A stretch of 28,287 bases of DNA from an uncultured Roseburia sp. (GTDB lineage: Bacteria > Bacillota > Clostridia > Lachnospirales > Lachnospiraceae): NCBI GenBank assembly GCA_910584215.1, contig CAJTYI010000036.1:1-28287 (forward strand), written 5' to 3'. Below are positions 15,352-23,935 of this stretch, piece by piece. The notes below the pieces were generated by a model. That model did no database searches and had not been told where the DNA came from. It saw nothing but the letters and a program-made list of their open reading frames with translations. The translations under genes were made by a program, and so were the position numbers. The first letter of the stretch is position 1, and each line of letters starts with the position of its first letter.

Positions 15352-16731
15352 ATGCGGATGCGAATACCAAGAGTGATGATAGCGGCCACAAAAAGTGGCA
15401 GTGGAAAGACGCTGCTGACCTGTGGTCTGATAGCAGTTTTCAAAGAAAAATACAGGCTGCAGGCATTTAAATGCGGGCCGGATTATATTGACCCGCTGTT
15501 TCACCGCAGTGTGCTTGGCGTTCCTTCCCGCAATCTGGACACTTATTTTTCGTCAGATGATCTCACGCGGGAATTGTTTGCAAGAAGCGCCAAGGGAGCT
15601 GATCTCGCCATTTTTGAGGGGGTGATGGGGCTGTACGACGGGCTGGGCGGCGTGCGCCGGGAGGGTTCGTCTTACCATCTGGCCCAAGTCACAAAAACGC
15701 CCGTGATTTTGTTGGCGGATGCGTACGGCATGGGAAAATCATTGCTGGCACTGCTGCGGGGATTTTTGGATTACGACAAAGAGCATCTGATCTGCGGCGT
15801 CATCTTAAACCGCATATCGCCTTCTTTTTATCAGACGATTCAGGCGGAGATTGAGCGGGAGCTGCATGTTCCAGTGCTTGGTTATTTACCCCGCCTTGCC
15901 GATATTTCCTTTGAGAGCCGTCATTTGGGGCTGGTGCTGCCCTGTGAGCTGCCGGGGCTTAAAAGACAGCTGTCCGTGGCGGCTGATGCGGTCAGGGAAC
16001 ATATTGCGGTTGAAAAGATAGAAGATCTTGCAAGGTGTGCCCCGGACATTGATGTCGATAGGAGAGAAGAAAAACATATTTGCGAGGATAAAGTGGCAAT
16101 CGGCGTGGCGCGCGACGAGGCGTTTGGTTTTTACTACGAGGATAATCTGCGCTGCCTAAAGGAAGCGGGGGCAGAGCTCGTTTTCTTTTCACCGCTGCAC
16201 GATCGGGCGCTGCCAAAGGGAGTCTGCGGTCTTATGTTTGGCGGCGGCTACCCCGAGCTGTACGCCAAGCAGCTCAGCGAAAATGACGCCATGCGGCAGG
16301 CGGTGCGCAGGGCTTATGACAGTGGGATGCCGACACTCGCCGAGTGCGGCGGTTTTTTGTATCTGCATGAGAGTATGGAGGACATGGAGCAGAACACATA
16401 TCCCATGGCCGGCGTGATTGGGGCGCACGCCTATTACACCGGACGGGCGGTGCGCTTTGGCTATGTGGAGCTGCGGGAGAGGGCGGCTGACTTTCTGCCG
16501 GAGGGCGCTGTGATACGCGGGCATGAATTTCATTATTATGACAGCACGGATAACGGCAGTTGCTGTGTGGCGGCAAAGTCTGTCACGGGGAGGAGCTGGG
16601 ACTGCGTGCACAAAAACCATAATAGCTGGATGGGGTTTGCCCATCTCTACTATCCGTCGCAGCCCGCTTTTGCAAAACATTTTGTCCGGGCCGCGCGCGC
16701 CTATAAAAATGGGGAGGTACGCCATGAATGA
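15352..16731 (+). CDS. cbiA: Cobyrinate a,c-diamide synthase (CbiA)
   Basis: Glutamine- and ATP-dependent amidation of the a and c acetates of cobyrinic acid. From the chosen ATG it has 459 residues, as expected. The P-loop region is ATKSGSGKTLL near residues 12-22, followed by KCGPDYIDPLFH and FEGVMGLYDG. The C-terminal glutaminase has MFGGGYPELYA, the nucleophile Cys332 in LAECGGF, and a histidine in GFAHLYYPS. AAAGGAG (15341-15347) precedes ATG 15352; ATG 15358, two codons on, is equally possible. An ATG at 15322 is open but less likely. The stop overlaps the next gene by 8 nt. Confidence 0.95.
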   Translation: MRMRIPRVMIAATKSGSGKTLLTCGLIAVFKEKYRLQAFKCGPDYIDPLFHRSVLGVPSRNLDTYFSSDDLTRELFARSAKGADLAIFEGVMGLYDGLGGVRREGSSYHLAQVTKTPVILLADAYGMGKSLLALLRGFLDYDKEHLICGVILNRISPSFYQTIQAEIERELHVPVLGYLPRLADISFESRHLGLVLPCELPGLKRQLSVAADAVREHIAVEKIEDLARCAPDIDVDRREEKHICEDKVAIGVARDEAFGFYYEDNLRCLKEAGAELVFFSPLHDRALPKGVCGLMFGGGYPELYAKQLSENDAMRQAVRRAYDSGMPTLAECGGFLYLHESMEDMEQNTYPMAGVIGAHAYYTGRAVRFGYVELRERAADFLPEGAVIRGHEFHYYDSTDNGSCCVAAKSVTGRSWDCVHKNHNSWMGFAHLYYPSQPAFAKHFVRAARAYKNGEVRHE

Positions 16732-16963
16732 TTGCAGCCGTTTTTTTTGTAACCGGGCATGTGAATATTATCCCTGTCACGAGGGAATAACGGAATTAAA
16801 CTGCCTGTTTTGTTATTGTCCGCTGTACGAGCGGGCGCATTGTCCGGGGAAACCAGAATATATCGAGACAGAAAACGGAACTGTGAAGTCCTGTATGAAC
16901 TGTACGTTTCCCCATGAACCCAAAAATTATGATATTGTGATAAAGTTTTTGCGAAAGCGGTAA
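16724..16963 (+). CDS. Cysteine-rich small domain protein, cobalamin-operon associated
   Basis: A 79-residue protein with ten cysteines (4, 9, 13, 18, 27, 30, 32, 40, 57, 60) and histidines at 19, 39 and 64. The core CLFCYCPLY (27-35) and the later CMNCTFPH (57-64) match, from memory, the Pfam cysteine-rich small domain family (PF04071), which recurs near cobalamin genes and has no firmly assigned function that I know. The cysteines suggest a zinc, cobalt or Fe-S site. There is no signal peptide and no membrane segment, so it should be cytosolic. It starts inside the end of cbiA (8-nt overlap) behind an excellent GGGGAGG (16711-16717), so it is produced with CbiA. A role in metal delivery or protection is only an inference. 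Confidence 0.85.
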   Translation: MNDCSRFFCNRACEYYPCHEGITELNCLFCYCPLYERAHCPGKPEYIETENGTVKSCMNCTFPHEPKNYDIVIKFLRKR

Positions 16964-17029
16964 GCTGCGAGCAGAGAGAGCGCTTTGTGAGTGAAGGCGG
17001 ACTTTAGAAAGAAAAAGGAGGAAAAAGTG

Positions 17030-18340
17030 ATGTGGGCATATGAAAGTGTATTTTATCAGATCTATCCGTTGGGATTTTGCGGGGCGCCCTTTGAAAATGA
17101 CGGGCAATGCCAGTCCCGTATTCGGAAAGTGGCGGACTGGATTTTTCATATCAAAAAACTGGGAGCCGATGCGATTTATTTTTCGCCCCTGTTTGAATCG
17201 GATACACACGGGTACAATACCAGGGACTATAAAAAACTTGACTGCCGGCTGGGAACGAACGAAGATTTTGCCGGTGTGTGTGAGAATTTGCACAAAGAGG
17301 GGATACGCGTCGTGTTAGACGGCGTGTTCAACCATGTGGGGCGGGGATTCTGGGCGTTTCGCGATGTGATCGACAACCGTGAAAACTCCAGATACCGCGA
17401 CTGGTTTTTTATTGATTTTAACGGTAATTCCAACTACAACGACGGATTTTGGTACGAGGGCTGGGAGGGAAACTTTGATCTGGTAAAGCTAAATCTCAAG
17501 AATGAGGAAGTGGTGGCGCATATTTTTGATGCCGTCAAGTTTTGGGTAGATACATTTGATATAGATGGACTGCGCTTAGATGTGGCCTATTGTCTGGATA
17601 AGGATTTTCTGAGGCGCCTGCGTCAGTTTACCGATTCTTTAAAAGAAGATTTTTTTCTGGTCGGAGAGACGCTCCACGGCGATTACAACCAGTGGGCCAA
17701 CGGGCAGATGTGTCATTCTGTCACCAATTATGAGTGTTATCACGGGATGCACTCGAGTTTTAACAGCATGAATCTGTTTGAAATCTGTCATTCCCTTGCA
17801 AGGCAGTACGGGCCGGAGCCGTGGACGCTCTATAAGGGGATGCACTTGTTTAATTTTGTGGACAACCATGATGTAAGCAGGATCGCGAGTGTGCTCAATA
17901 ACGAGAGGCATCTGCCGCTGATCTATGCGCTGTGCTTTGGGATGCCGGGCATCCCTTGCGTTTACTACGGCAGTGAGTGGGGGGAGCGGGCGGATAAGTC
18001 TATGGGTGACCCGGCGCTGCGCGCCTGCTTTGTGGCGCCGGAATTTGGGGCGCTCGCGGAGTGGATTGCGAAGCTTTCCAAGGTGAAAAAGGCCAGCAGG
18101 GCGCTCAATTACGGCGCTTACCGCACGGTTCTTCTGACGAACCGGCAGTGTATCTTTGAGCGTGCCTGTGAGGGAGAGCGAATCCTGGTGGCAATCAATG
18201 CAGCGGGTGAATCCTACACGGCGCATTTTGACGCGGGGTGCGGACTGGCCGAGGAACTGCTCACCGGAACGACACACGATTTTGGCGGCGGGAGCGAGCT
18301 GCCGGCGTACTCGGCCGCGTTTTGGAAAATGGAGCGATAA
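17030..18340 (+). CDS. GH13 alpha-amylase-family glycoside hydrolase
   Basis: A 436-residue (beta/alpha)8 hydrolase. All four GH13 regions are visible: DGVFNH (Asp97-His102), GLRLDVAY with nucleophile Asp184, ETLHG with general acid Glu213, and FVDNHD with the transition-state Asp281. The N-terminus FYQIYPLGF and the absence of a signal peptide suggest an intracellular maltodextrin-active enzyme, such as a short neopullulanase or maltodextrinase-like protein. It lacks the extra N-terminal domain of classical neopullulanases. Substrate is not determinable. The start at ATG 17030 follows AAGGAGG (17015-17021). It lies between the cysteine-rich gene and cbiL, and ends 4 nt before the cbiL ATG, so it belongs to the same transcript. 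No known link to cobalamin explains this. Confidence 0.92.
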   Translation: MWAYESVFYQIYPLGFCGAPFENDGQCQSRIRKVADWIFHIKKLGADAIYFSPLFESDTHGYNTRDYKKLDCRLGTNEDFAGVCENLHKEGIRVVLDGVFNHVGRGFWAFRDVIDNRENSRYRDWFFIDFNGNSNYNDGFWYEGWEGNFDLVKLNLKNEEVVAHIFDAVKFWVDTFDIDGLRLDVAYCLDKDFLRRLRQFTDSLKEDFFLVGETLHGDYNQWANGQMCHSVTNYECYHGMHSSFNSMNLFEICHSLARQYGPEPWTLYKGMHLFNFVDNHDVSRIASVLNNERHLPLIYALCFGMPGIPCVYYGSEWGERADKSMGDPALRACFVAPEFGALAEWIAKLSKVKKASRALNYGAYRTVLLTNRQCIFERACEGERILVAINAAGESYTAHFDAGCGLAEELLTGTTHDFGGGSELPAYSAAFWKMER

Positions 18341-18344
18341 GGCG

Positions 18345-19061
18345 ATGGGCGGAATATTATACGGCGTGGGGGTGGGGCCGGGCGACCCGGAACTTATCAC
18401 GTTAAAAGCGCTCCGCTGTATCGAGAGCGCGGATATTCTCATGCTGCCCGCGGCGTCGAAGGAGGAGTGCCATGCCTATCGGATTGCGCAGAGCGTCTGT
18501 CCCCAAATTGAGAAAAAAGAGATGATCTGCCTGCCGTTTCCGATGATTTTTGACCGGGATAAGCTGGCGGATGCGCACGATCAAATCTGCCGGATAATTG
18601 AGCAGTATTTGCAGGAAAATAAGACGGTTGCGCTGCTCACCATCGGCGATCCGTCTGTGTATTCTACCTACAGTTATATTCACAGACGAGTACAACAGCA
18701 TGGCGGCAGGGTGCAGATGATAAGCGGTGTGCCCTCCTTTTGTGCGGCGGCGGCAGCGCTTTCGATCCCGCTGGCTGAGAGCGGCGAGCAAATCCATGTA
18801 ATTCCCGCAACTTATCCGGAAACGGCAGCTGAGAGCCTCAAAGGAACCAGAATTTATATGAAATCGGGCAAAAAACTGGGGCGGCTTAAGCGGGCCTTAG
18901 AGCAGGAGAGCAGGACAAGGGAGCTTATCGTCCATTGTGTGGAAAATTGCGGTATGGACAACGAAAAAAAATCGACAGGCATAGAGGAGCTTGACGAGAC
19001 ATCCGGCTATCTGACCCTGGTGATTGTAAAAGAAGGCGGGCAGAATGATTTGGCCCGGTAA
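18345..19061 (+). CDS. cbiL: Precorrin-2 / cobalt-factor II (C20)-methyltransferase (CbiL)
   Basis: SAM-dependent methylase acting early, on C20 of cobalt-precorrin-2/factor II. The 238 residues match CbiL/CobI. The N-terminus is ILYGVGVGPGDPELITLKA near residues 4-22; ADILMLPAAS lies near 30-39, LLTIGDPSVYSTYSYI near 98-113, and GVPSFCAAAAALSIPL near 127-142. The C-terminus has YLTLVIVKEG. The frame is open far upstream within the amylase gene, but the family N-terminus fixes the ATG at 18345, four nt after the amylase stop. It is the last recognisable corrin gene; no terminator follows before the transporter. Confidence 0.95.
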   Translation: MGGILYGVGVGPGDPELITLKALRCIESADILMLPAASKEECHAYRIAQSVCPQIEKKEMICLPFPMIFDRDKLADAHDQICRIIEQYLQENKTVALLTIGDPSVYSTYSYIHRRVQQHGGRVQMISGVPSFCAAAAALSIPLAESGEQIHVIPATYPETAAESLKGTRIYMKSGKKLGRLKRALEQESRTRELIVHCVENCGMDNEKKSTGIEELDETSGYLTLVIVKEGGQNDLAR

Positions 19062-19099
19062 GGATAACGTTTGCAGGTTTGGGAAAGGCTTGGTGGTCT

Positions 19100-20035
19100 A
19101 TGATACTATTACAGCAAATGGCGGCATTATTTTTGATGATGCTCATTGGATTTTACTGTGGAAAAAAGGAAGTATTGAATGAGAGAACAGCGAAAAATAT
19201 CTCATGGTTAGTCATCAATGTCGCCAATGTCGCGATGGTTATCAATTCTGGGGTATCCAACAGCAGAGAAGATATAGCGCCTGAAAATCTGCTCTTAGTC
19301 TTTGGACTCGCGCTCGGCGTTTATGCCGTGTTGCTTTTTCTCGCATGGCTTTTGCCGCTTTTGCTTCGAGTGGAGCGGGCGGAGCGCGGGACATACCGTG
19401 TGATGCTTGTTTTTTCCAATATCGGATTTATGGGACTGCCGCTGCTTTCCGCCATTGCAGCGCAGGAAGCTGTGCTTTATGCGGCTATTTTTATCTTTAT
19501 TTTTAACGTACTCATCTACACCTACGGTATTTTGGCGATGACTGCGGGAGAGTCTCGCTTTGGCAGGGACGATGCGCCTGCCTTTCCGTGGAAGAAGCTT
19601 TGTAATCCCGGCGTGGTTTCCTGCTTCATTGCGTTGGTTTTGTTTTTCCTCGATTTTGAACTTCCGTCTTTTATCCATACGACATTGAGCAGCTTAAGCG
19701 CGCTGACAGGGCCGCTTAGTATGTTGGTGATCGGCCGTTCCTTTCTGGATTTTAAGGTTATCGATTTGTTTATGGATGTGAGATTGCTGTTGTTTTCCCT
19801 CATAAAGCTGATCGTGATCCCCGTGATCGGATTGTCTGTAATCAAGGGCTTTGTCACGGATATCACCGTTTTACAGGTGGCGCTCGTGATGTTGGCGACG
19901 CCGGTGGCAAGTATGGTGGCGATGATGGTACAGCAGTATGAAGGGAATGTTTCTCTGGCTTCGAGAGGAGTGGCATTGTCTACGCTGTTGTCTGTCGTGA
20001 CGCTGCCGCTCGTCTCTTTGCTTACCAAAATTTAG
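19100..20035 (+). CDS. AEC-family transporter (auxin efflux carrier / malate permease type)
   Basis: A 311-residue polytopic membrane protein of the AEC family, whose bacterial members move organic acids or other small molecules. About ten hydrophobic segments are visible, including residues 4-20, 34-50, 66-92, 106-150, 175-192 and the C-terminal 235-311. Family-like sequences are FYCGKKEVLNERTAKNISWLV in part near 19-39, NIGFMGLPLLSA near 112-123, and LPLVSLLTKI at the end. ATG 19100 fits the family start better than the TTG at 19079. It begins 38 nt after cbiL with no terminator in between, so it may ride on the cobalamin transcript. I cannot name its substrate. Confidence 0.85.
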   Translation: MILLQQMAALFLMMLIGFYCGKKEVLNERTAKNISWLVINVANVAMVINSGVSNSREDIAPENLLLVFGLALGVYAVLLFLAWLLPLLLRVERAERGTYRVMLVFSNIGFMGLPLLSAIAAQEAVLYAAIFIFIFNVLIYTYGILAMTAGESRFGRDDAPAFPWKKLCNPGVVSCFIALVLFFLDFELPSFIHTTLSSLSALTGPLSMLVIGRSFLDFKVIDLFMDVRLLLFSLIKLIVIPVIGLSVIKGFVTDITVLQVALVMLATPVASMVAMMVQQYEGNVSLASRGVALSTLLSVVTLPLVSLLTKI

Positions 20036-20061
20036 TGAGCGTAAAAAATATGGATATTGGC

Positions 20062-20090
20062 TTTCAAAAATTATTTGCTTATGTTATAAT
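20062..20090 (+). promoter_or_regulatory. Probable promoter of the chemoreceptor gene
   Basis: TTTCAA (20062-20067), a 17-nt spacer and a perfect TATAAT (20085-20090), 50 nt before the ATG at 20140. The A+T-rich gap and the GGAGGG ribosome site (20127-20132) agree with a fresh transcription unit. A sigma-D flagellar promoter, common for chemoreceptors, is not apparent. Confidence 0.6.
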
Positions 20091-20139
20091 AAAAAAGATA
20101 GTTTACATGAGTGATTTTTAGAAAACGGAGGGAACTAAG

Positions 20140-21816
20140 ATGGAAAGAGTGCAAAAAGCTCAGGGCGGAAAGGACAAAAGATACATAGGCATCGGGACCA
20201 AAGTAGGCTGTGTCGTAGCAATTATGCTGATAATTTCTGTCGTGGTATCCATGACTGTCTGTGTTTCTGTGTTCCATTCTTTGGTGCAGGAGATGTTGAA
20301 AGACCGCTGTACGAACGGTACCAATATGTTGGCTCATGAGCTCGAGCGGTCAGACGGCGCCGAGGATCTAAATCAGATTTTAGATGAATTGAAAAAGCGC
20401 ATGGGGTGCGAGTTTACGATTTTTGAGGGTGATACCAGAGCTTACAGCACGGTAACACAGAATGGAGAGCGCGTCGTGGGTACCAAACTAAACGATGACT
20501 TGCGCGCGATCGTGATTGAGCAGGGGCAGTCCTATGTGGGCGAGACAATGATTGCCGGGGACCGGTATCTTTGTTCTTATGTTCCCACCACAGGGGCCGA
20601 CGGAACGGTCAACGGATTGATTTTTGCCGGGATTTCGGAGGAAGAAGCGGAGCAGCAGACGAGCACGGCCGTTGCGATGAGTGTTGGGATAAGCGGCGTT
20701 GTCATCGCCGTCAGCATTATTTTACTGGCGATTTATCTTCGGATTCGGATTTCCGCACCGCTTGGCAAGATCTCCCGGGTGGCGAGAAACTTGGAAAAAG
20801 GCGATCTGGGGATTGCGCGCGGCGACGAAGTCCGCATCAATGTCCGTTCAAAAGATGAGATCGGTATGTTGGGAAGAATATTCGAAAGTACCATCCGCCG
20901 TCTGCGCGGCTATATCGGCGAGATTTCCAATGTGCTTGGGTCCATTGCGGGCGGCAATTTGGTGCAGGGGACCAGCCAGGATTATCTGGGTGATTTCCAG
21001 TCGATCAAAAAGTCACTCGACAGTATCCAGGCCGAGTTAAATAAGACGATGGGACAGATTACGCTCAGCGCCGGCCAGGTTTCTTCCGGTTCCGACCAGA
21101 TGTCGAGCAGTGCGCAGGATATGGCGCAGGGAGCAACCGAGCAGGCCAGTGCCGTGGAGGAGATCTCAGCCACGATTGCCGATATTTCCGAGAATGCCAG
21201 ACAGACGGCCGTTGCCGCCGAGGAGGCAGGTGAGTTTGTCAATCAGGCCGGAGCACAGCTGGGAATCAGTATCGACTGTGTGAAAGAACTGAATGTGGCG
21301 ATGGAGAACATCTCGGCTTCCTCCAAAGAGATCGGTGCGATTATTACCACGATCGAGAATATCGCTTCCCAGATCAATATTCTCGCGTTAAATGCTGCCG
21401 TGGAAGCTGCGCGGGCAGGGTCAGCAGGCAAAGGTTTTGCCGTGGTGGCCGATGAGGTCGGCAATCTGGCCGCCAAGTCCAACGAGGCTGCAAAGGCTAC
21501 CAAGGATTTGATTGAGAGTTCCATCACAGCCATTACCGAGGGAAGCGACGCGGTGAACCGAGTGACCGAATCTCTGGCGAAGACAGGGGAGCTTGCAGGA
21601 AACGTGACGACCAAGATGGCCATTGTTGTGGAGGCTGTCGAGAAACAGACGGTGGCGATGTCACAGGTCAACGAGGGTGTGGAACAGATCTCCACCGTTG
21701 TGCAGACCAATTCCGCCACCAGCGAAGAGTGTGCCGCCGCCAGCATCGAGCTCTCATCGCAGGCAGCTCTGCTCAAAGATCTGATGAGTGCGTTCCAGCT
21801 GAAAGGGATGCGTTAG
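20140..21816 (+). CDS. Methyl-accepting chemotaxis protein
   Basis: A 558-residue membrane chemoreceptor. A short cytoplasmic N-terminus is followed by TM1 (about residues 22-46), an extracytoplasmic sensor of about 130 residues that resembles a single Cache-type domain, TM2 (about 178-203), HAMP (about 204-260), and the cytoplasmic signalling coiled coil. The conserved hairpin tip is INILALNAAVEAARAGSAG near residue 413, followed by GKGFAVVADEVGNLA. There is no C-terminal pentapeptide for CheR docking. The sensor segment has GDRYLCSYVPTTG and DGTVNGLIFAGI, as in Cache domains that bind small ligands; the ligand is unknown. The presence of a receptor suggests a motile organism, though no other che or fla gene lies in the window. 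Confidence 0.95.
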   Translation: MERVQKAQGGKDKRYIGIGTKVGCVVAIMLIISVVVSMTVCVSVFHSLVQEMLKDRCTNGTNMLAHELERSDGAEDLNQILDELKKRMGCEFTIFEGDTRAYSTVTQNGERVVGTKLNDDLRAIVIEQGQSYVGETMIAGDRYLCSYVPTTGADGTVNGLIFAGISEEEAEQQTSTAVAMSVGISGVVIAVSIILLAIYLRIRISAPLGKISRVARNLEKGDLGIARGDEVRINVRSKDEIGMLGRIFESTIRRLRGYIGEISNVLGSIAGGNLVQGTSQDYLGDFQSIKKSLDSIQAELNKTMGQITLSAGQVSSGSDQMSSSAQDMAQGATEQASAVEEISATIADISENARQTAVAAEEAGEFVNQAGAQLGISIDCVKELNVAMENISASSKEIGAIITTIENIASQINILALNAAVEAARAGSAGKGFAVVADEVGNLAAKSNEAAKATKDLIESSITAITEGSDAVNRVTESLAKTGELAGNVTTKMAIVVEAVEKQTVAMSQVNEGVEQISTVVQTNSATSEECAAASIELSSQAALLKDLMSAFQLKGMR

Positions 21817-21898
21817 GCGGATAGTCGGCGGACGCTGAATTAATGGTCGGATAACCGTTGCCTATTTATACGAAACGATAAAAAGTGACTGGTCAATG

Positions 21899-21927
21899 TT
21901 GAGAGAAACCCGTTTAGAGGATATAAT
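21899..21927 (+). promoter_or_regulatory. Promoter of deoB
   Basis: TTGAGA (21899-21904), a 17-nt spacer and a perfect TATAAT (21922-21927). The leader to the deoB start is about 70 nt. This is among the best sigma-A-type matches in the window, and it sits in a 188-nt intergenic gap. Confidence 0.75.
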
Positions 21928-22004
21928 AGAAAGGACACAGATTACACTGCAACACAACAGGCAGTTTTCATGATACCGGATGACGGTAGAAAGGAGAGAT
22001 GGCG

Positions 22005-23171
22005 ATGAAGCGTGTATTTTTGATTGTGCTCGACAGTGTTGGGATCGGTGAAATGCCGGATGCGGCGGAGTATGGTGATATGGGCAGCAATACCCTGCGA
22101 GCGGTGTCCCGCAGCCCCTATTTTTCTATGCCAAATATGAGAAAGCTGGGGCTCTTTCACATTGACGGAGTGGAAATTGGAGAAAAGGAGGGCGAAGTAT
22201 CCGGTGCTTACGCGAGGCTTGCAGAGCGCTCAAAGGGAAAAGACACGACGATCGGACATTGGGAGATTGCCGGTGTGGTTTCCAAAACGCCGCTGCCCAC
22301 TTACCCAAACGGATTTCCGTCTGCGCTAATTCGGGCGTTTGAAGAAAAGACCGGCAGGGGCGTTCTGTGCAACCGCCCGTATTCCGGCACGGAAGTGATT
22401 CGTGATTACGGAGAAGAGCATCTTAAGACGGGCGACTTGATTGTCTATACATCTGCGGACTCTGTTTTTCAGGTCGCCGCACACGAAAGTGTGGTGCCAG
22501 TGAAAAAATTGTATGAGTACTGCCGGATGGCCAGAGAGATTTTGCAGGGTGAACACGGTGTGGGACGTGTCATTGCCAGGCCGTTTGTCGGGGAACCCGG
22601 GAATTTTACCAGGACGGCAAACCGTCATGATTTTTCCCTGCGGCCGCCGCGGCAGACGATGCTTGACGTGTTAAAGGATACGGGATATGACGTGATTTCC
22701 GTGGGAAAGATTATTGATATTTTTGCGGAATCCGGCATTACAGAATATGTGCGCACGAGTGGAAACGCAGACGGGCTTGATAAAACGCTTGCCTATATGA
22801 AGCAGGATTTTAACGGGATTTGTTTCACCAATCTGGTGGACTATGATATGCTTTACGGACACCGCAATGATGTGGACGGTTATGCGAAAGCATTGACCTA
22901 TTTTGACGGGCGGCTGCCGGAGCTGCTCGCGGCGATGCGGGAGAAAGATATTCTAATGATTACCGCCGATCACGGGTGTGATCCGAGCACGCCGTCGACT
23001 GATCATTCCAGAGAATACACACCGCTGATCATCTGCGGAACGCGGGTAAAAGCGGGAGTGAACTTCGGCACCAGGGAGGGATTTTGCGATATCGCGGCCA
23101 CAATACTGGATTATTTTCAATTGCCGGTGACCTGTGAGGGGAGTGCGATTCCCGTTTTCACGAAAAAATAA
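22005..23171 (+). CDS. deoB: Phosphopentomutase (DeoB)
   Basis: Interconverts ribose 1-phosphate and ribose 5-phosphate (and the deoxy forms), linking nucleoside breakdown to central metabolism. From the chosen start it has 388 residues, normal for DeoB. It is an alkaline-phosphatase-superfamily enzyme with a dinuclear manganese site. Visible parts are the N-terminal LIVLDSVGIGEMPDA with Asp10, GKDTTIGHWEIAG containing the phosphorylated threonine region, and the C-terminal TADHGCDPSTPSTDHSREY with metal ligands. Two ATGs compete: 21999 is only 2 nt from AAGGAG (21991-21996), while 22005 is 8 nt away and is preferred. The gene stands alone between its own promoter and terminator. Confidence 0.96.
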   Translation: MKRVFLIVLDSVGIGEMPDAAEYGDMGSNTLRAVSRSPYFSMPNMRKLGLFHIDGVEIGEKEGEVSGAYARLAERSKGKDTTIGHWEIAGVVSKTPLPTYPNGFPSALIRAFEEKTGRGVLCNRPYSGTEVIRDYGEEHLKTGDLIVYTSADSVFQVAAHESVVPVKKLYEYCRMAREILQGEHGVGRVIARPFVGEPGNFTRTANRHDFSLRPPRQTMLDVLKDTGYDVISVGKIIDIFAESGITEYVRTSGNADGLDKTLAYMKQDFNGICFTNLVDYDMLYGHRNDVDGYAKALTYFDGRLPELLAAMREKDILMITADHGCDPSTPSTDHSREYTPLIICGTRVKAGVNFGTREGFCDIAATILDYFQLPVTCEGSAIPVFTKK

Positions 23172-23220
23172 ATGGTATCCGGCGTCATTGCCCGGACATG
23201 CCTGAAACAATTGCATTGCT

Positions 23221-23249
23221 GGTGGAGCGGACTTTGCTCCACCTTTTCT
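23221..23249 (+). terminator. Intrinsic terminator after deoB
   Basis: GGTGGAGC (23221-23228) and GCTCCACC (23236-23243) form a perfect 8-bp stem with a 7-nt loop, followed by TTTTCT. It lies 49 nt after the deoB stop and is the clearest intrinsic terminator of the left and middle regions. Confidence 0.9.
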
Positions 23250-23288
23250 AATATCTTCAAATAGAATAAAATAAAGGAGGAATAGATC

Positions 23289-23816
23289 ATGAATGATATC
23301 ATAAGAGCCATGGAGGAACGCAGGAGTATAAGAAATTTTAAGAAGGAATTGCCTGCAAAAAAGGATATGGAGCAGATCATAGAGGCGGGGCTATTTGCTG
23401 CAAATGGAATGGGGAGGCAGGCGGTGATAACAGTAGCCGTTACCGATCGGAAAGTCAGGGATAAAATTTCCGCTGCGAACTGCAAAATCGGCGGCTGGGA
23501 AGAGGGGTATGACCCGTTCTACGGTGCGCCTGTGATTTTCATCGTGCTGGCGGAGCAAAACTGGGCAAACCGTGTATATGACGGCAGCCTTGTTCTGGGA
23601 AACATGATGCTGGCGGCCCACTCGCTCGGACTAGGGAGCATTTGGATACATCGGGCAAAAGAAGAATTTGAAACGCAAGAATGGAAAAAATTTCTTTCGG
23701 ACATTGGGGTGGACGGTGAATGGGAAGGGATAGGCCATCTGGCGGTCGGCTATATAGATGGAGCGATTCCAGAGGCCGCAGTGCGCAAAGACGGAAGAGT
23801 CTTTTGGGTGGAGTAG
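23289..23816 (+). CDS. Nitroreductase-family protein
   Basis: A 175-residue FMN-dependent nitroreductase-fold protein. The N-terminus MEERRSIRNFKKE is the family FMN-binding start. GLFAANGMGRQ near residues 35-45 and GAPVIFIVLAEQ near 80-91 follow, then GSLVLGNMMLAAHSLGLGSIWIH (part of it typical of the dimer-interface helix) and GHLAVGY near 150. Such enzymes use NAD(P)H to reduce nitro compounds, quinones or enones, and the natural substrate cannot be told. AAAGGAGG (23273-23280) gives a strong ribosome site. It follows the deoB terminator, so it should have its own promoter, but I could not identify a good one in the 40-nt gap. Confidence 0.9.
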   Translation: MNDIIRAMEERRSIRNFKKELPAKKDMEQIIEAGLFAANGMGRQAVITVAVTDRKVRDKISAANCKIGGWEEGYDPFYGAPVIFIVLAEQNWANRVYDGSLVLGNMMLAAHSLGLGSIWIHRAKEEFETQEWKKFLSDIGVDGEWEGIGHLAVGYIDGAIPEAAVRKDGRVFWVE

Positions 23817-23856
23817 GCTTGTGGAGACGGTTATCATACTTTCCCACAAAGACAAT

Positions 23857-23888
23857 GTGACGATTTGTAGACTTTTATCTGATATCCT
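23857..23888 (+). promoter_or_regulatory. Candidate response-regulator operator and promoter (copy 1)
   Basis: The 16-nt motif GTGACG-N3-TGTAGAC occupies 23857-23872. Ten nt later comes a -10-like TATCCT (23883-23888), and no good -35 box is present, as in promoters where an OmpR-family regulator binds in place of it. The same motif with the same 10-nt offset to a -10-like box recurs before the ABC ATPase. The site lies about 50-80 nt before the regulator gene and could mediate autoregulation. Confidence 0.55.
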
Positions 23889-23935
23889 TATCTAGTACAT
23901 TTCTCAATCAGTTCGTTAAAAAGGAAAAGGTAATT

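Noticed and set aside
23822..23850. Terminator after the nitroreductase gene (TTGTGG paired with CCACAA)
   Set aside because: The stem is only 6 bp, the loop is long and no T-run follows.
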